The translations under genes were made by a program, and so were the position numbers. Positions 1 through 7,503 of a DNA stretch of 31,012 nt are shown piece by piece; position 1 is the first letter of the stretch; each line of letters starts with the position of its first letter. Source of the DNA: JAFDZV01 sp966128725 (GTDB lineage Bacteria > Bacteroidota > Ignavibacteria > OLB7); assembly GCA_966128725.1 (NCBI GenBank), contig CBHYLN010000058.1:1-31012 (forward strand), in the 5' to 3' direction. The notes under the pieces are model-generated. The model saw only the letters and a program-made list of their open reading frames with translations, was not told the origin of the DNA and made no database searches.

Positions 1-102
1 GCTCCTTTACCCCCAATATCAAAATTTTTTAAAAACCACCGGTGCCCATTCTATACCCCGCGGCCCCACCGTTCTGTTTTTGCTGATCGCCATCAGGCTT
101 CC
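1..102. other. non-coding edge of window
   Basis: This stretch lies downstream of the first minus-strand gene. It carries an A/T-rich run around positions 24-36, unlike the GC-rich surroundings, and a small inverted repeat CTGAT/ATCAG around positions 83-96. Read on the minus strand, no T-run follows that hairpin, so I do not call a terminator. No coding signal was seen. Confidence 0.4.
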
Positions 103-615
103 CTAGCGCAACACCCCCAGTTGGAGAAGCACGCTGAAGCCGGCGACCGACCGGATGGTATTCACGTTGGCAAAACCGCAAAGCCCGATGCCGAACACAT
201 TGACGGGGCTCCAAACAACATCAACCTGCACCGGGAAACCGATTGTCATGTCGTAGTACGTGCGCGATTGACCGGAGAACAGGCCGTATCCGTGTGACCC
301 ACCAACCGCGGCTATACCTACATAGAACGCCAACCGCGAGTCGCTGAAGTCATAGCCCCTGCCATAGAGCAGCCCCACATCCCACACCTCGTCCCCACCG
401 AACAGTTCCTCGCTGTGGCCTGTGGTACGCGCAAGCAACTGATGGTCGCCCAACCGCCCGGCGAGGCCAACAACCCCGGACAAAAAACCCATCGAGCTCA
501 GCCCGAACCCGCCCTCGACCCAACCACCAACCGGCTGCACCGTTGACGAATCCTGGGCGGCAAGGGGCACAGTGGCCGCGAGCAACAAGCAGCAGAGAAA
601 CAGGACACAACGCAT
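103..615 (-). CDS. small outer-membrane-type protein, function unknown
   Basis: The protein has 170 residues. It starts with a clear signal peptide: a hydrophobic stretch after MRCVLFLCC, ending at a likely signal peptidase site after PLAAQ. The rest is rich in Gly, aromatic residues and alternating hydrophobic strands, as in a small beta-barrel outer-membrane protein. A reading frame upstream would allow 29 more residues. I chose the ATG at 613-615 because GGAGG lies 5 nt before it and the signal peptide begins there. This is one of only two strong Shine-Dalgarno sites in the window. I do not recognise a named family. A promoter-like pair lies about 60-90 bp upstream. Confidence 0.65.
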   Translation of the reverse strand: MRCVLFLCCLLLAATVPLAAQDSSTVQPVGGWVEGGFGLSSMGFLSGVVGLAGRLGDHQLLARTTGHSEELFGGDEVWDVGLLYGRGYDFSDSRLAFYVGIAAVGGSHGYGLFSGQSRTYYDMTIGFPVQVDVVWSPVNVFGIGLCGFANVNTIRSVAGFSVLLQLGVLR

Positions 616-672
616 ATCGCCTCCGGGTAAATGTGTCGTGGGGTAATGCGGCCCGCCCCGCAGCCGCCTGGT

Positions 673-703
673 CAAAGTAACATCGCCGCGGGTAGGTTTC
701 AAT
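673..703 (-). promoter_or_regulatory. Bacteroidota-type promoter candidate for the small OM protein
   Basis: On the minus strand TTGAAA (703 to 698) and TTACTTTG (680 to 673) are separated by 17 bp. This resembles the Bacteroidota -33 TTG and -7 TAnnTTTG elements, with one mismatch in the latter. It would start transcription about 50 nt before the ATG at 615. Confidence 0.4.
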
Positions 704-1254
704 GCGGCCGCCGCGTACAGCCCGGCGCTATTGGAGCAATCGCGCGGGAGCCGACGCCGTGGTCGTACAATTCCGGAAACCCTATCAGCCTGATGAACGG
801 CCTACAGGCCCCTCAGGCTGTGCAACACAGTCAGATAGCACGATAGGCCCAACGGGCGCGAATGGGGCGTTCCTTTGAACGTCGCTATAATCGGGCGTGC
901 AGGCCAACGCCTGTGGATGACGTTGTTCAACAACATGCCATGTCCAATTTTGGGACGCTTGAGCCTCTTTATCAATGATGAATTGCCATCGATCCCCAAC
1001 AGAGCAAGGTGCTCACCCCAATGGAGCAACGACCTCAGTGTCCGCAGTCAGTCCGGCATCCCTCATCGTGTGAGCAGGGAACGGTTGGCTGCGGACACAT
1101 TCCATCCAACACAGCATCCAAGGCCCGTACAGAATGATGCTGGTGCGGAGCAGCGTGCGGAAGCCGCATCATACGCTGCCCACACCACCCTGCCCGACGC
1201 CGCAACACGCCAGCCCGCCACGCACACCTGATGCACGCCACGAATCCAGTTCAG

Positions 1255-1265
1255 TATCTTGCCGC
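1255..1265 (+). promoter_or_regulatory. TATCTTGCCGC promoter-like box before the RraA-family gene
   Basis: The 11-mer TATCTTGCCGC occurs here and again at 14886-14896 upstream of hslU. It resembles the Bacteroidota -7 element (TAnnTTTG). A convincing -33 TTG is not visible. If it is a promoter, transcription starts near 1268. The TTG codon at 1259 then cannot be the gene start, and the ATG at 1313 becomes the likely one. Confidence 0.4.
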
Positions 1266-1312
1266 GTAATCCTTTCACGCAGCAGGAACTCGACAACACA
1301 ACCCAACGCCTC

Positions 1313-1984
1313 ATGAGCCACGCCAGCGACGCGATCCCCGACGCTCTTCTCAGCGACATGCTCCGGTTCTATACACCGCTGTTATCTGATACGATGGAGC
1401 GCCTTGGCATGCCCAGCGGAGCACTGGGCCACGCGGTGCAATCAACCATATTCGACCCGGCATTGAAGGTCTGCGGCCGGGCATTCCCCTGCCGGGTTGT
1501 ACCAACCGACGAATATGTTGAGATCCACACGCTGTTGGCGATGATCGATGTTATCCCGCCCGGCGCGTTCGTGATTGTGGCATCCGATGCGCCGATTGAT
1601 GCGGCCCTGTGGGGCGGCATGATGAGCACGCGAGCGCAGGCACGCGGCGCGGTGGGCGCGGCCGTTAACGGCGGTGTTCGCGACGTGGAGCAGATTGCCG
1701 CGCTGGGGTTCCCGGTGTTCGGCGAGTATCGGTGCATCAAGGATATCCGCACGCGCGGATTCATGGCCGAATACGATGTGCCGGTGCGATGTGCCGGCGT
1801 GGAGATACACCCCGGCGATCTGGTGTTCGGTGACGCAAACGGGGTGCTGGCGGTGCCTCGCGACCGCGCGGCGGAGCTGCATGCCGAGCTGCGCCGGGCT
1901 CTGGACGAGGAGGATGCCACGCAGCGCGGCCTGGCCGAAGGCGGCAGCGCGCGCGAGTTGTTTGATACGTTCGGCAGATTCTGA
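1313..1984 (+). CDS. RraA / HMG aldolase family protein
   Basis: The protein has 223 residues from the ATG at 1313. The RraA fold signature is clear: LLSDTMERLG near the N-terminus, then GAVGAAVNGGVRD, whose Arg-Asp pair binds metal and substrate in this family, and late GDLVFGDANGVLAVP. The family covers the RNase E inhibitor RraA and class II 4-hydroxy-4-methyl-2-oxoglutarate or oxaloacetate-type aldolases. Sequence alone does not choose between them, and an aldolase or decarboxylase is at least as likely as RNase control. The frame extends to a TTG at 1259 (241 residues), but that codon sits inside a promoter-like box. gluQ follows after 27 bp on the same strand, so the two may be cotranscribed. 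Confidence 0.8.
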   Translation: MSHASDAIPDALLSDMLRFYTPLLSDTMERLGMPSGALGHAVQSTIFDPALKVCGRAFPCRVVPTDEYVEIHTLLAMIDVIPPGAFVIVASDAPIDAALWGGMMSTRAQARGAVGAAVNGGVRDVEQIAALGFPVFGEYRCIKDIRTRGFMAEYDVPVRCAGVEIHPGDLVFGDANGVLAVPRDRAAELHAELRRALDEEDATQRGLAEGGSARELFDTFGRF

Positions 1985-2011
1985 CAACACCTACTCGCAG
2001 CTTCGGCCACG

Positions 2012-3028
2012 ATGCCAGCAACGTCAACACACACAACATCGCACGATACGCCGGCCGGCGCTGCCAACCGGCGGCTGCGCGGGCGGCTTGCGCCAAGCCC
2101 AACGGGCTATCTCCATCTGGGCAATGCGCGGTCGTTTCTGCTTGCGTGGCTGCAAATGCGGCGGCTGGGCGGTGAAATCATCCTGCGCATCGAGGATCTG
2201 GACCAGGCCCGCGCGGTTGCCGGAGCACGCGACGCAATCGTTCGCGATCTATCGTGGCTGGGATTGGACTGGGACAACACGCCGGACGGCGACTTTATCC
2301 AATCCAACAGGTTCGAGCATTACGCGCAGGCCATCGCCGGCATGCTGGCACAGGGCCTGCTATACGAGTGTTACTGCTCGCGCAAGGAGCTGCGGCAGAT
2401 CGCCAGCGCACCACACGGCCATGCCGGCGACTATTATCCCGGCACCTGCCGCAACCTTGGCCCCGCCGAACGTGAGCAACGCCGAGCGCTGAAGGAGCCC
2501 GCGCTGCGCTTCGCGCTGCCATCCGATGCGGTTGTGGAATTCACGGATCTGCTTGCCGGGCATGTGACCGACAACCTGAATGCGACCACCGGGGACTTCA
2601 TCGTGGCGCGAGCCGATGGGGTTCCGGGGTATCAGCTTGCAGTTGTGCTCGACGATATCGCCATGGGGATCACGCATGTGTTGCGCGGCAACGATCTGCT
2701 GGGCTCCACCGCCCGGCAAATCCTGCTGCACCGCACGTTCGGCGCCCCGGTTCCGTTGTACACACATGTGCCGCTGGTGCTTGGCGCCGACGGCGCGCGC
2801 CTTGCAAAACGCCACGGAGCGGTTTCGCTTGCCGAGCTGCGCGCTGATGGCCGCGACCCCCGCGATGTTGTTGGCTGGCTTGCGTGGTCGTGTGGCCTCA
2901 TTGCCGAACCCGCGCCGATAACGCCGGCGGAACTGATCCCCATGTTCACGATCGCCGCCATTGGGCAGGCCCCTGCCACATGTTTGCCGGAACAACTGGT
3001 TCATCGGGCGGCGAGCTCCGGAGCCTGA
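2012..3028 (+). CDS. gluQ: glutamyl-Q tRNA(Asp) synthetase
   Basis: This is a truncated glutamyl-tRNA synthetase paralogue that charges glutamate onto queuosine at position 34 of tRNA(Asp). At 338 residues it is a little longer than the usual ~300. Near the N-terminus LAPSPTGYLHLGNARS holds the HIGH-type ATP site, followed by RIEDLD. The zinc site typical of GluQ-RS is complete: Cys120 and Cys122 in ECYCSRKEL, then Tyr142 and Cys146 in YYPGTC. The KMSKS equivalent is LAKRH at 264-268. The anticodon-binding domain of GltX is absent, as expected. It ends 15 bp before the convergent MFS gene. Confidence 0.92.
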   Translation: MPATSTHTTSHDTPAGAANRRLRGRLAPSPTGYLHLGNARSFLLAWLQMRRLGGEIILRIEDLDQARAVAGARDAIVRDLSWLGLDWDNTPDGDFIQSNRFEHYAQAIAGMLAQGLLYECYCSRKELRQIASAPHGHAGDYYPGTCRNLGPAEREQRRALKEPALRFALPSDAVVEFTDLLAGHVTDNLNATTGDFIVARADGVPGYQLAVVLDDIAMGITHVLRGNDLLGSTARQILLHRTFGAPVPLYTHVPLVLGADGARLAKRHGAVSLAELRADGRDPRDVVGWLAWSCGLIAEPAPITPAELIPMFTIAAIGQAPATCLPEQLVHRAASSGA

Positions 3029-3043
3029 GAGGGATGGGATCGC

Positions 3044-4288
3044 TCAGTCAGAAAAGCGGAGCCTGCGCACATGCGGCTGTGCCAGCGCAATCACACCCAC
3101 GACCCCGGCCAGCGCGCCTCCGTATACGATGGTAAGGCGCGCGCCGAACTCCTGGCAGCAGAGCCCGGTGATGGCGGCCGACAGAGCGGTGACACCATAC
3201 ACGGCGATATCGATGTAGCCAAACGTTCGCCCCAGCAGTTCGGCCGGCACGATCCGTTGCATGATCGTGGCTCGCGACACAACGATCAGCGGAATGCCGA
3301 GCGCATGGATAAACGTGAAGAGATACAGCAACGGGAATGAATCGGCCCATAGATACAGCAGGAAGGTGAAGCCATCGAACACGAGCCCGATGGCCCACAG
3401 GCGCCCCACTGCCCGGATGCGCGGCAACTGGTGAAGCACCACACCCGCGATGGTCATACCCAGCGCGTACATCAGCTCCACGCCGGCGTAATCGCCCAGT
3501 GACCCCGCAAGGTCCTTCTTCACCAGCACCGCAGTGCCCACGATTGCCGGCCCCATCAGCAGCAGATTGTTTGCAAGCGTCAGCACGAAGATTGTGCGGA
3601 TGCGCCCGTCGGCCATCACCGCACGCAGCCCAACCATTGCCTCGCGACGCAGGATGGCCAGGCTTACCGGGCTCCGCTGGCGCGCCGCCAGGCTGGTGCC
3701 GATGCAGGCGATGGCGATGAACGACCCCACATAGGCCACGGCGTTGATCCCCAGCAGCGTTGCCGGACCGTTCCGCGCGATGCCCAGCGCGGCGATGGCC
3801 GGCCCGGCGATGGCGGCAAACTGACGCGAGGACTGCATCACCGCGTTTACGCGAAACAGCTTTGCAGGGTCGCCCACGATTGCCGGCAACGAGGAATTGT
3901 ACGCCGGGTTGAAGAATGTCATCATGGTGGTGATGATCATCACGCCGATTCCGGCGACGGTGATGCTGAGCAGGCCATACGCCGCCAGCACCGGCATCGC
4001 GCCCAGCACCAGCGCACGCACGCCGTCGGCAAGAAGCATCACGCGGCGCCGATCGCGGCGATCCACATACACGCCCGCGGCCAGGCCAAAGAGAATAATG
4101 GGGATGTAGGCGATGGTTTGAAACGCGCCAACGGCACTTTCGGAGCCGGTAAGCTGAAGCGCGAGAAACAGAAACCCCATGAACGTGAGCGCGTCGCCGA
4201 AACCGGAGGCCAACTGGCCAACCCACAGCAGCACCAGATCGCGACTGCCCAGGAAGAAGCGTTGGAACAGGATTGCAGGGAGCCTCAT
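3044..4288 (-). CDS. MFS transporter, EntS-like (MFS_3) exporter
   Basis: The protein has 414 residues and about 12 hydrophobic segments. The N-terminus FLGSRDLVLLWVGQLASGFGD is typical of MFS exporters related to EntS and macrolide-efflux proteins. Motif A after the second span reads GVYVDRRDRRRVMLLAD. The substrate is unknown. The frame extends upstream to 4378, but those 30 residues are Arg-rich with no family likeness, so I chose the ATG at 4286-4288. No Shine-Dalgarno is visible. The PASTA gene lies upstream on the same strand with a 115-bp gap. This gene converges with gluQ. Confidence 0.85.
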   Translation of the reverse strand: MRLPAILFQRFFLGSRDLVLLWVGQLASGFGDALTFMGFLFLALQLTGSESAVGAFQTIAYIPIILFGLAAGVYVDRRDRRRVMLLADGVRALVLGAMPVLAAYGLLSITVAGIGVMIITTMMTFFNPAYNSSLPAIVGDPAKLFRVNAVMQSSRQFAAIAGPAIAALGIARNGPATLLGINAVAYVGSFIAIACIGTSLAARQRSPVSLAILRREAMVGLRAVMADGRIRTIFVLTLANNLLLMGPAIVGTAVLVKKDLAGSLGDYAGVELMYALGMTIAGVVLHQLPRIRAVGRLWAIGLVFDGFTFLLYLWADSFPLLYLFTFIHALGIPLIVVSRATIMQRIVPAELLGRTFGYIDIAVYGVTALSAAITGLCCQEFGARLTIVYGGALAGVVGVIALAQPHVRRLRFSD

Positions 4289-4403
4289 GCGTGGGACCGT
4301 TGGTGCCAGAATATTGTACGCCGCATCCGGTGCCCACCTGCGTACTTCCCGGATACGAACTTCCCGCCAACGTCGCATGCGCTCGGCGCTGCCCGATCGG
4401 GCA

Positions 4404-4640
4404 TCATTTGGGCTGTGTTCCGCTGCGGGTGGGCGCCGGCTTCGACACCGGCTTGGTGCCGGTCGGTTTGGCGCCCGTTGGCTTGGCCGGCTTGGTCGCG
4501 GGCTTCGTTACGCTGGGTTTTGCGCTCGTGGGCTTGGGGCGCGTGCCGGCCTTTTGCGCCGGCGTGCTCTTGTTCGGGGTTGGCTTTGCCCCGGCTGGTT
4601 TGCTGGCCGGTTTCGTGCCGGACTGCGACCCCAGAGGGCG
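4404..4640 (-). repeat. low-complexity Lys-Pro/Thr coding repeat
   Basis: The 3' end of the PASTA gene is built from degenerate short units encoding KP, KPT, KPA and TKP. On the plus strand these appear as repeated ggcttggt / ggtttggc-like words. Units vary in length and sequence, so this is degenerate low complexity and not a clean tandem array. Confidence 0.6.
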
Positions 4641-5660
4641 CACGATTGGTCCCTTGGGAACCACCTTCCCACCGGCGGGCGGCGGGCTGGGCTGCCGTAC
4701 AGGCGTTTTCGGCGCAACCGGATGCAGCCGTTCCGGCGTGATCGGATGCACCTGAACCGGCGAAGCGCCCTCATCGCCGATCGCGTTCGATTCGGGATCG
4801 GGCGTACCGGAGACGGTAAGATCCACGGCCGCGCCTTGCGCAACTTGCTGGTACGGCGCCACCGCCTGCTCGATCACCGAGTTCAACACGTACGACGGAT
4901 CGGTTTTGTAGCGCACAACACCAAGCACAAGGCCGGCATTCTCCAGGCGTTGCCGGGCCACGTCGATATCCAGCGAAAGCAGATTGGGCATCATGGTCAT
5001 CCGCGTGGTAGGGCCGCTGCTGATGATCACGTTGACGATGGTCCCGGGGCGCGTGGGGACCGTGGCCGGTATGCTCTGCGAGAACACACGATCCTTCATG
5101 ATCGTGTCGTTATGATCGTAGGTTACCTCGCCGATATCGAAGCCGTTGCGCATCAGATTGATGCGCGCTTCGCGCAGCGGCATGCCGGTAAGCTCCAGCA
5201 TCGGGATCAGCTCCGAGCCGCGACTGATCGTAAGGTATACCCGGCGCCCCTGCTTCGTCTGCTGGCCGCCGTACGGAAGCTGCATCACCACCGTGCCGGC
5301 AGGGTATCGATCGTCGAACCGGGGCTCGCCTTTCTTTACCTCGAACCCCAGCTTCTCAAGGCGTTTGCGCGCGTCCTCCAGACGCAGCCCCACAACGCTG
5401 GGCACCGTTTCCACCGCACCAAGTTTCACGTACCATGGCATCACGACCTTGTCCAGCAACACAAGGAACAGAAACATCGCCACGATGCCAATCGCCAGAT
5501 ACTTCAACAGCGTAACCCAGCGCACGCGATCCTCGCCGGCTGCCTTGTCGGTTTCGGCAGGCCGCACCGATGCAGGAAGCGGCATGCCCGAGCCCTGCTG
5601 CGACTGATGGCCGGGCACAACTGTCTCCGGATTCTGATGTGATGTGGATTCGTTCGCCAT
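4404..5660 (-). CDS. bitopic membrane protein with three PASTA domains and Lys/Pro-rich tail
   Basis: The protein has 418 residues. It has a cytoplasmic N-terminus of about 45 residues, one membrane span (roughly 47-72, LLKYLAIGIVAMFLFLVLL) and three consecutive PASTA domains. These begin VPSVVGLRLEDARKRL, IPMLELTGMPLREARINL and MPNLLSLDIDVARQRL. PASTA domains bind muropeptides or peptidoglycan, usually on Ser/Thr kinases or penicillin-binding proteins, and neither catalytic domain is present here. The last ~120 residues are low complexity, rich in Lys, Pro, Thr and Ala (units like TKPATKPAKP), a basic tail resembling histone H1 or wall-binding linkers. The start at 5658-5660 was chosen over upstream codons at 5756 and 5690 because the extra residues look non-coding. 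Confidence 0.8.
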   Translation of the reverse strand: MANESTSHQNPETVVPGHQSQQGSGMPLPASVRPAETDKAAGEDRVRWVTLLKYLAIGIVAMFLFLVLLDKVVMPWYVKLGAVETVPSVVGLRLEDARKRLEKLGFEVKKGEPRFDDRYPAGTVVMQLPYGGQQTKQGRRVYLTISRGSELIPMLELTGMPLREARINLMRNGFDIGEVTYDHNDTIMKDRVFSQSIPATVPTRPGTIVNVIISSGPTTRMTMMPNLLSLDIDVARQRLENAGLVLGVVRYKTDPSYVLNSVIEQAVAPYQQVAQGAAVDLTVSGTPDPESNAIGDEGASPVQVHPITPERLHPVAPKTPVRQPSPPPAGGKVVPKGPIVRPLGSQSGTKPASKPAGAKPTPNKSTPAQKAGTRPKPTSAKPSVTKPATKPAKPTGAKPTGTKPVSKPAPTRSGTQPK

Positions 5661-5965
5661 GTTTGCGGTCAACTGCCCAATGTCACGCATGATCGCCCAA
5701 ACGTTACTGATGCACGCTGCACTATCGGGTGACGGCGCGACGTCGATGCAACGCAAGGGCGGATCAGCAAGTTAGTGATTCCGGGCCGTTCGCATCGTGG
5801 GTGGAACCTTGTCAGGGTGTACACGCCGTACCCTGTACCGACGCTCGCGATGCCACTTGATAACATCGTTCGCCCGGCGTAACGCCGGCTGTGAGGTGCG
5901 AAGTTTTGTATCTTCGCACCGGCTCGCTTGCGAAGCCGGCTACCGTCCAACACCGTGTACACCCA
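5661..5965. other. divergent intergenic region (PASTA / Schlafen-type genes)
   Basis: These 305 bp separate two divergent genes. A minus-strand TAACTTGC (5774 to 5767), close to the TAnnTTTG element, may serve the PASTA gene. The right part holds the strong hairpin element at 5884-5940. No coding frame is supported. Confidence 0.45.
5884..5940 (+). promoter_or_regulatory. nested inverted repeats upstream of the Schlafen-type gene
   Basis: GGTGCGAAG (5895-5903) and CTTCGCACC (5912-5920) form a perfect 9-bp stem with an 8-nt loop. An outer pair GCCGGCT (5884-5890) and AGCCGGC (5934-5940) encloses it. The right half can instead fold as CCGGC (5919-5923) with GCCGG (5935-5939). The right arm contains TATCTTCG (5910-5917), a TAnnTTTG-like -7 box. 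The element ends 25 bp before the start codon. It could be an operator, a structured leader, or both. No T-run follows, so it is not an intrinsic terminator. Confidence 0.5.
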
Positions 5966-6631
5966 ATGAACGCACGAAAACTGCGCGCTCTGATCGAGCT
6001 TGGCGAAACCGACAAGGTGGAGTTCAAGCGGAAGTTCTCCGGCTTCGAGAAGATCGCCAAGGAGATGATCGCGCTGGCGAACACACGGGGAGGATGGCTG
6101 CTTGTGGGCGTGGATGACGACGGGTCGATTGTGGGCGTTGACAGCGAGAAGTCCGAGATCGACCTGCTCAGCTCGGCCGCCGAGTTCTACTGCGAGCCCC
6201 CCGTTGAATACGATATCGATGTTGTGGACATCGACGGCGTGGACGTCATCGCCGTCCGGATTGCCGAGAGCACCCAGAAACCCCACCGCCTTGTGCATTC
6301 ACCTTCGGAAAGCGGCACCGCCGCGCCCGACCCACGGGACACCCGGGTATATGTGCGGCAGGGCGACAAAAGTGTGATCGCCAGCAAGGAGGTGGCCCGG
6401 GTTCTGGCGGCATCACACCCGGATACGCCGCCATTGGTGCTCCGGATCGGAAACATCGAACAGACACTTTTCTCGCATCTTGAACGCAACGAACGCATTA
6501 CGCTGCGCGAGTTCCGGCATCTGGTGAACATCTCGGAACGGCGCGCGTCGCGCAGCCTGGTGCGCCTGGTGCGCGCGGGCCTGATCCGCATATTCACCGG
6601 CGAAGGTGAGGACTACTACACGCTGGCGTAG
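5966..6631 (+). CDS. Schlafen/AlbA_2 domain protein, putative transcriptional regulator
   Basis: The protein has 221 residues. An N-terminal AlbA_2 (Schlafen-type, formerly AAA_4) domain covers about residues 8-120: ETDKVEFKRKFSGFEKIAKE, then ALANTRGGWLLVGVDDDGSI. A helical C-terminal part (about 150-221) ends in a winged-helix-like segment: ITLREFRHLVNISERRASRS, then LVRAGLIRIFTGE. Bacterial members are annotated as divergent DNA-binding or regulatory proteins; their biochemistry is poorly known. An upstream in-frame ATG at 5891 lies inside the hairpin element, so the ATG at 5966 is preferred. There is no Shine-Dalgarno. The gene is convergent with the TauE gene. Confidence 0.75.
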   Translation: MNARKLRALIELGETDKVEFKRKFSGFEKIAKEMIALANTRGGWLLVGVDDDGSIVGVDSEKSEIDLLSSAAEFYCEPPVEYDIDVVDIDGVDVIAVRIAESTQKPHRLVHSPSESGTAAPDPRDTRVYVRQGDKSVIASKEVARVLAASHPDTPPLVLRIGNIEQTLFSHLERNERITLREFRHLVNISERRASRSLVRLVRAGLIRIFTGEGEDYYTLA

Positions 6632-6697
6632 CACGGTGATGCGCGGCCGGCATTCTCCACCGCGCCCGCGCCGCGGCGGGACAGACATCACAGGACG

Positions 6698-7483
6698 CTA
6701 GCCGGTGATCAGCATCTTCAGGCCGGCGATAACCAGCACCACACCAACCAACAGCTCGAGCGTGGAATCCTTGGACCGCCGCGCGACGCGAATTCCGAAT
6801 ATGGCCCCACCGCAGGCAAACGCCGCCCCAAGCAACGCCGGTATCCAGAGCTCCTTGTACAGCATGCCCTCCAGACCGTAACCGGCAACCCGCGCAAGCG
6901 CTGAGATGGCCCCCAGGGCGCCATTGGTTGCGGCCACATCGCGTATCGGCATCGACGAGGCAACCAGCCCACCGGCCTGCAACGGCCCGTGCCCGGCGCC
7001 CAGAATGCCGCCGATCACCCCGGAGACAAGCCCCACCAACGGGAAGGCCCATTCCTTCATGCCCCGCGGCTGCGGAAGATCGATGTACAGCCGGCCAACG
7101 TAATACGCGCCGAACAGCACAAGCATTCCGCCAATGCAGCGCGCCAGAATATGTGGCTCGATGCTGCCCAGAAGCGCCGCGCCCAGATAGGTGCCCGGCA
7201 CGATGCCGATGGCGAACAACAGCGCCACCCGCCAGCGGATCCACTTGCGCAACATCACGATGCGTGGGACATTCCAGCCCAACGGAATCAACGCCGCCAG
7301 CAGCACCGCATCGTGCCCGCCAACAATCATGGCCAGCATCGGGATCAGCAACAGCGCGCCGCCAAATCCCACAACGGTGTCCAACAGGCCGGCGATCATC
7401 GAGGCCAGGCCAATCTGCAACAGTGCAATCAACGGCGGTACACAGAGTTCGGTTGGAAGTGAGCAGCCCGGAGCACACGGCAT
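6698..7483 (-). CDS. TauE/SafE family permease
   Basis: The protein has 261 residues and about eight hydrophobic segments. Two family repeats are visible: GLLDTVVGFGGALLLIPML at the N-terminus and SGVIGGILGAGHGPLQAGGL in the middle. TauE/SafE proteins are thought to move sulfonates, sulfite or other organic anions across the inner membrane; the substrate here is unknown. The frame can begin at a GTG at 7489, but the ATG at 7481-7483 is two codons inside and more likely. The gene begins 20 bp after the pncB stop and is probably cotranscribed with it. That makes an anion linked to NAD salvage conceivable, but this is inference only. Confidence 0.82.
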   Translation of the reverse strand: MPCAPGCSLPTELCVPPLIALLQIGLASMIAGLLDTVVGFGGALLLIPMLAMIVGGHDAVLLAALIPLGWNVPRIVMLRKWIRWRVALLFAIGIVPGTYLGAALLGSIEPHILARCIGGMLVLFGAYYVGRLYIDLPQPRGMKEWAFPLVGLVSGVIGGILGAGHGPLQAGGLVASSMPIRDVAATNGALGAISALARVAGYGLEGMLYKELWIPALLGAAFACGGAIFGIRVARRSKDSTLELLVGVVLVIAGLKMLITG

Positions 7484-7503
7484 ATCCACCGCGCACCGGC
7501 CGA

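Larger units (their letters stand above)
616..1312. other. long divergent intergenic region without a supported gene
   Basis: About 700 bp separate the small OM protein from the RraA-family gene. Open frames here have no family resemblance and the composition of random GC-rich sequence. The region holds the minus-strand promoter candidate at 673-703 and a short hairpin (arms 816-822 and 826-832). It also has an isolated TATAAT at 886-891 with no matching -35, and a TATCTTGCCGC box at 1255-1265. Confidence 0.5.

Noticed and set aside
886..891. Perfect TATAAT box
   Set aside because: No -35-like hexamer at 16-18 bp and no credible gene downstream within normal distance.
875..1231. 118-codon plus-strand frame upstream of the RraA-family gene
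   Set aside because: Composition like random GC-rich sequence, no recognisable domain and no start signal.
1259..1312. TTG-initiated N-terminal extension of the RraA-family protein
   Set aside because: The TTG lies inside a promoter-like TATCTTGCCGC box, and the extension does not match the family's N-terminus.
4404..4640. CRISPR-like or tandem DNA repeat
   Set aside because: The repetition is degenerate and in frame with a Lys/Pro-rich protein tail; units are short and unequal with no spacers.
6632..6697. Bidirectional terminator between the Schlafen-type and TauE genes
   Set aside because: GC-rich partial dyads are present but no stable stem followed by T-runs on either strand.
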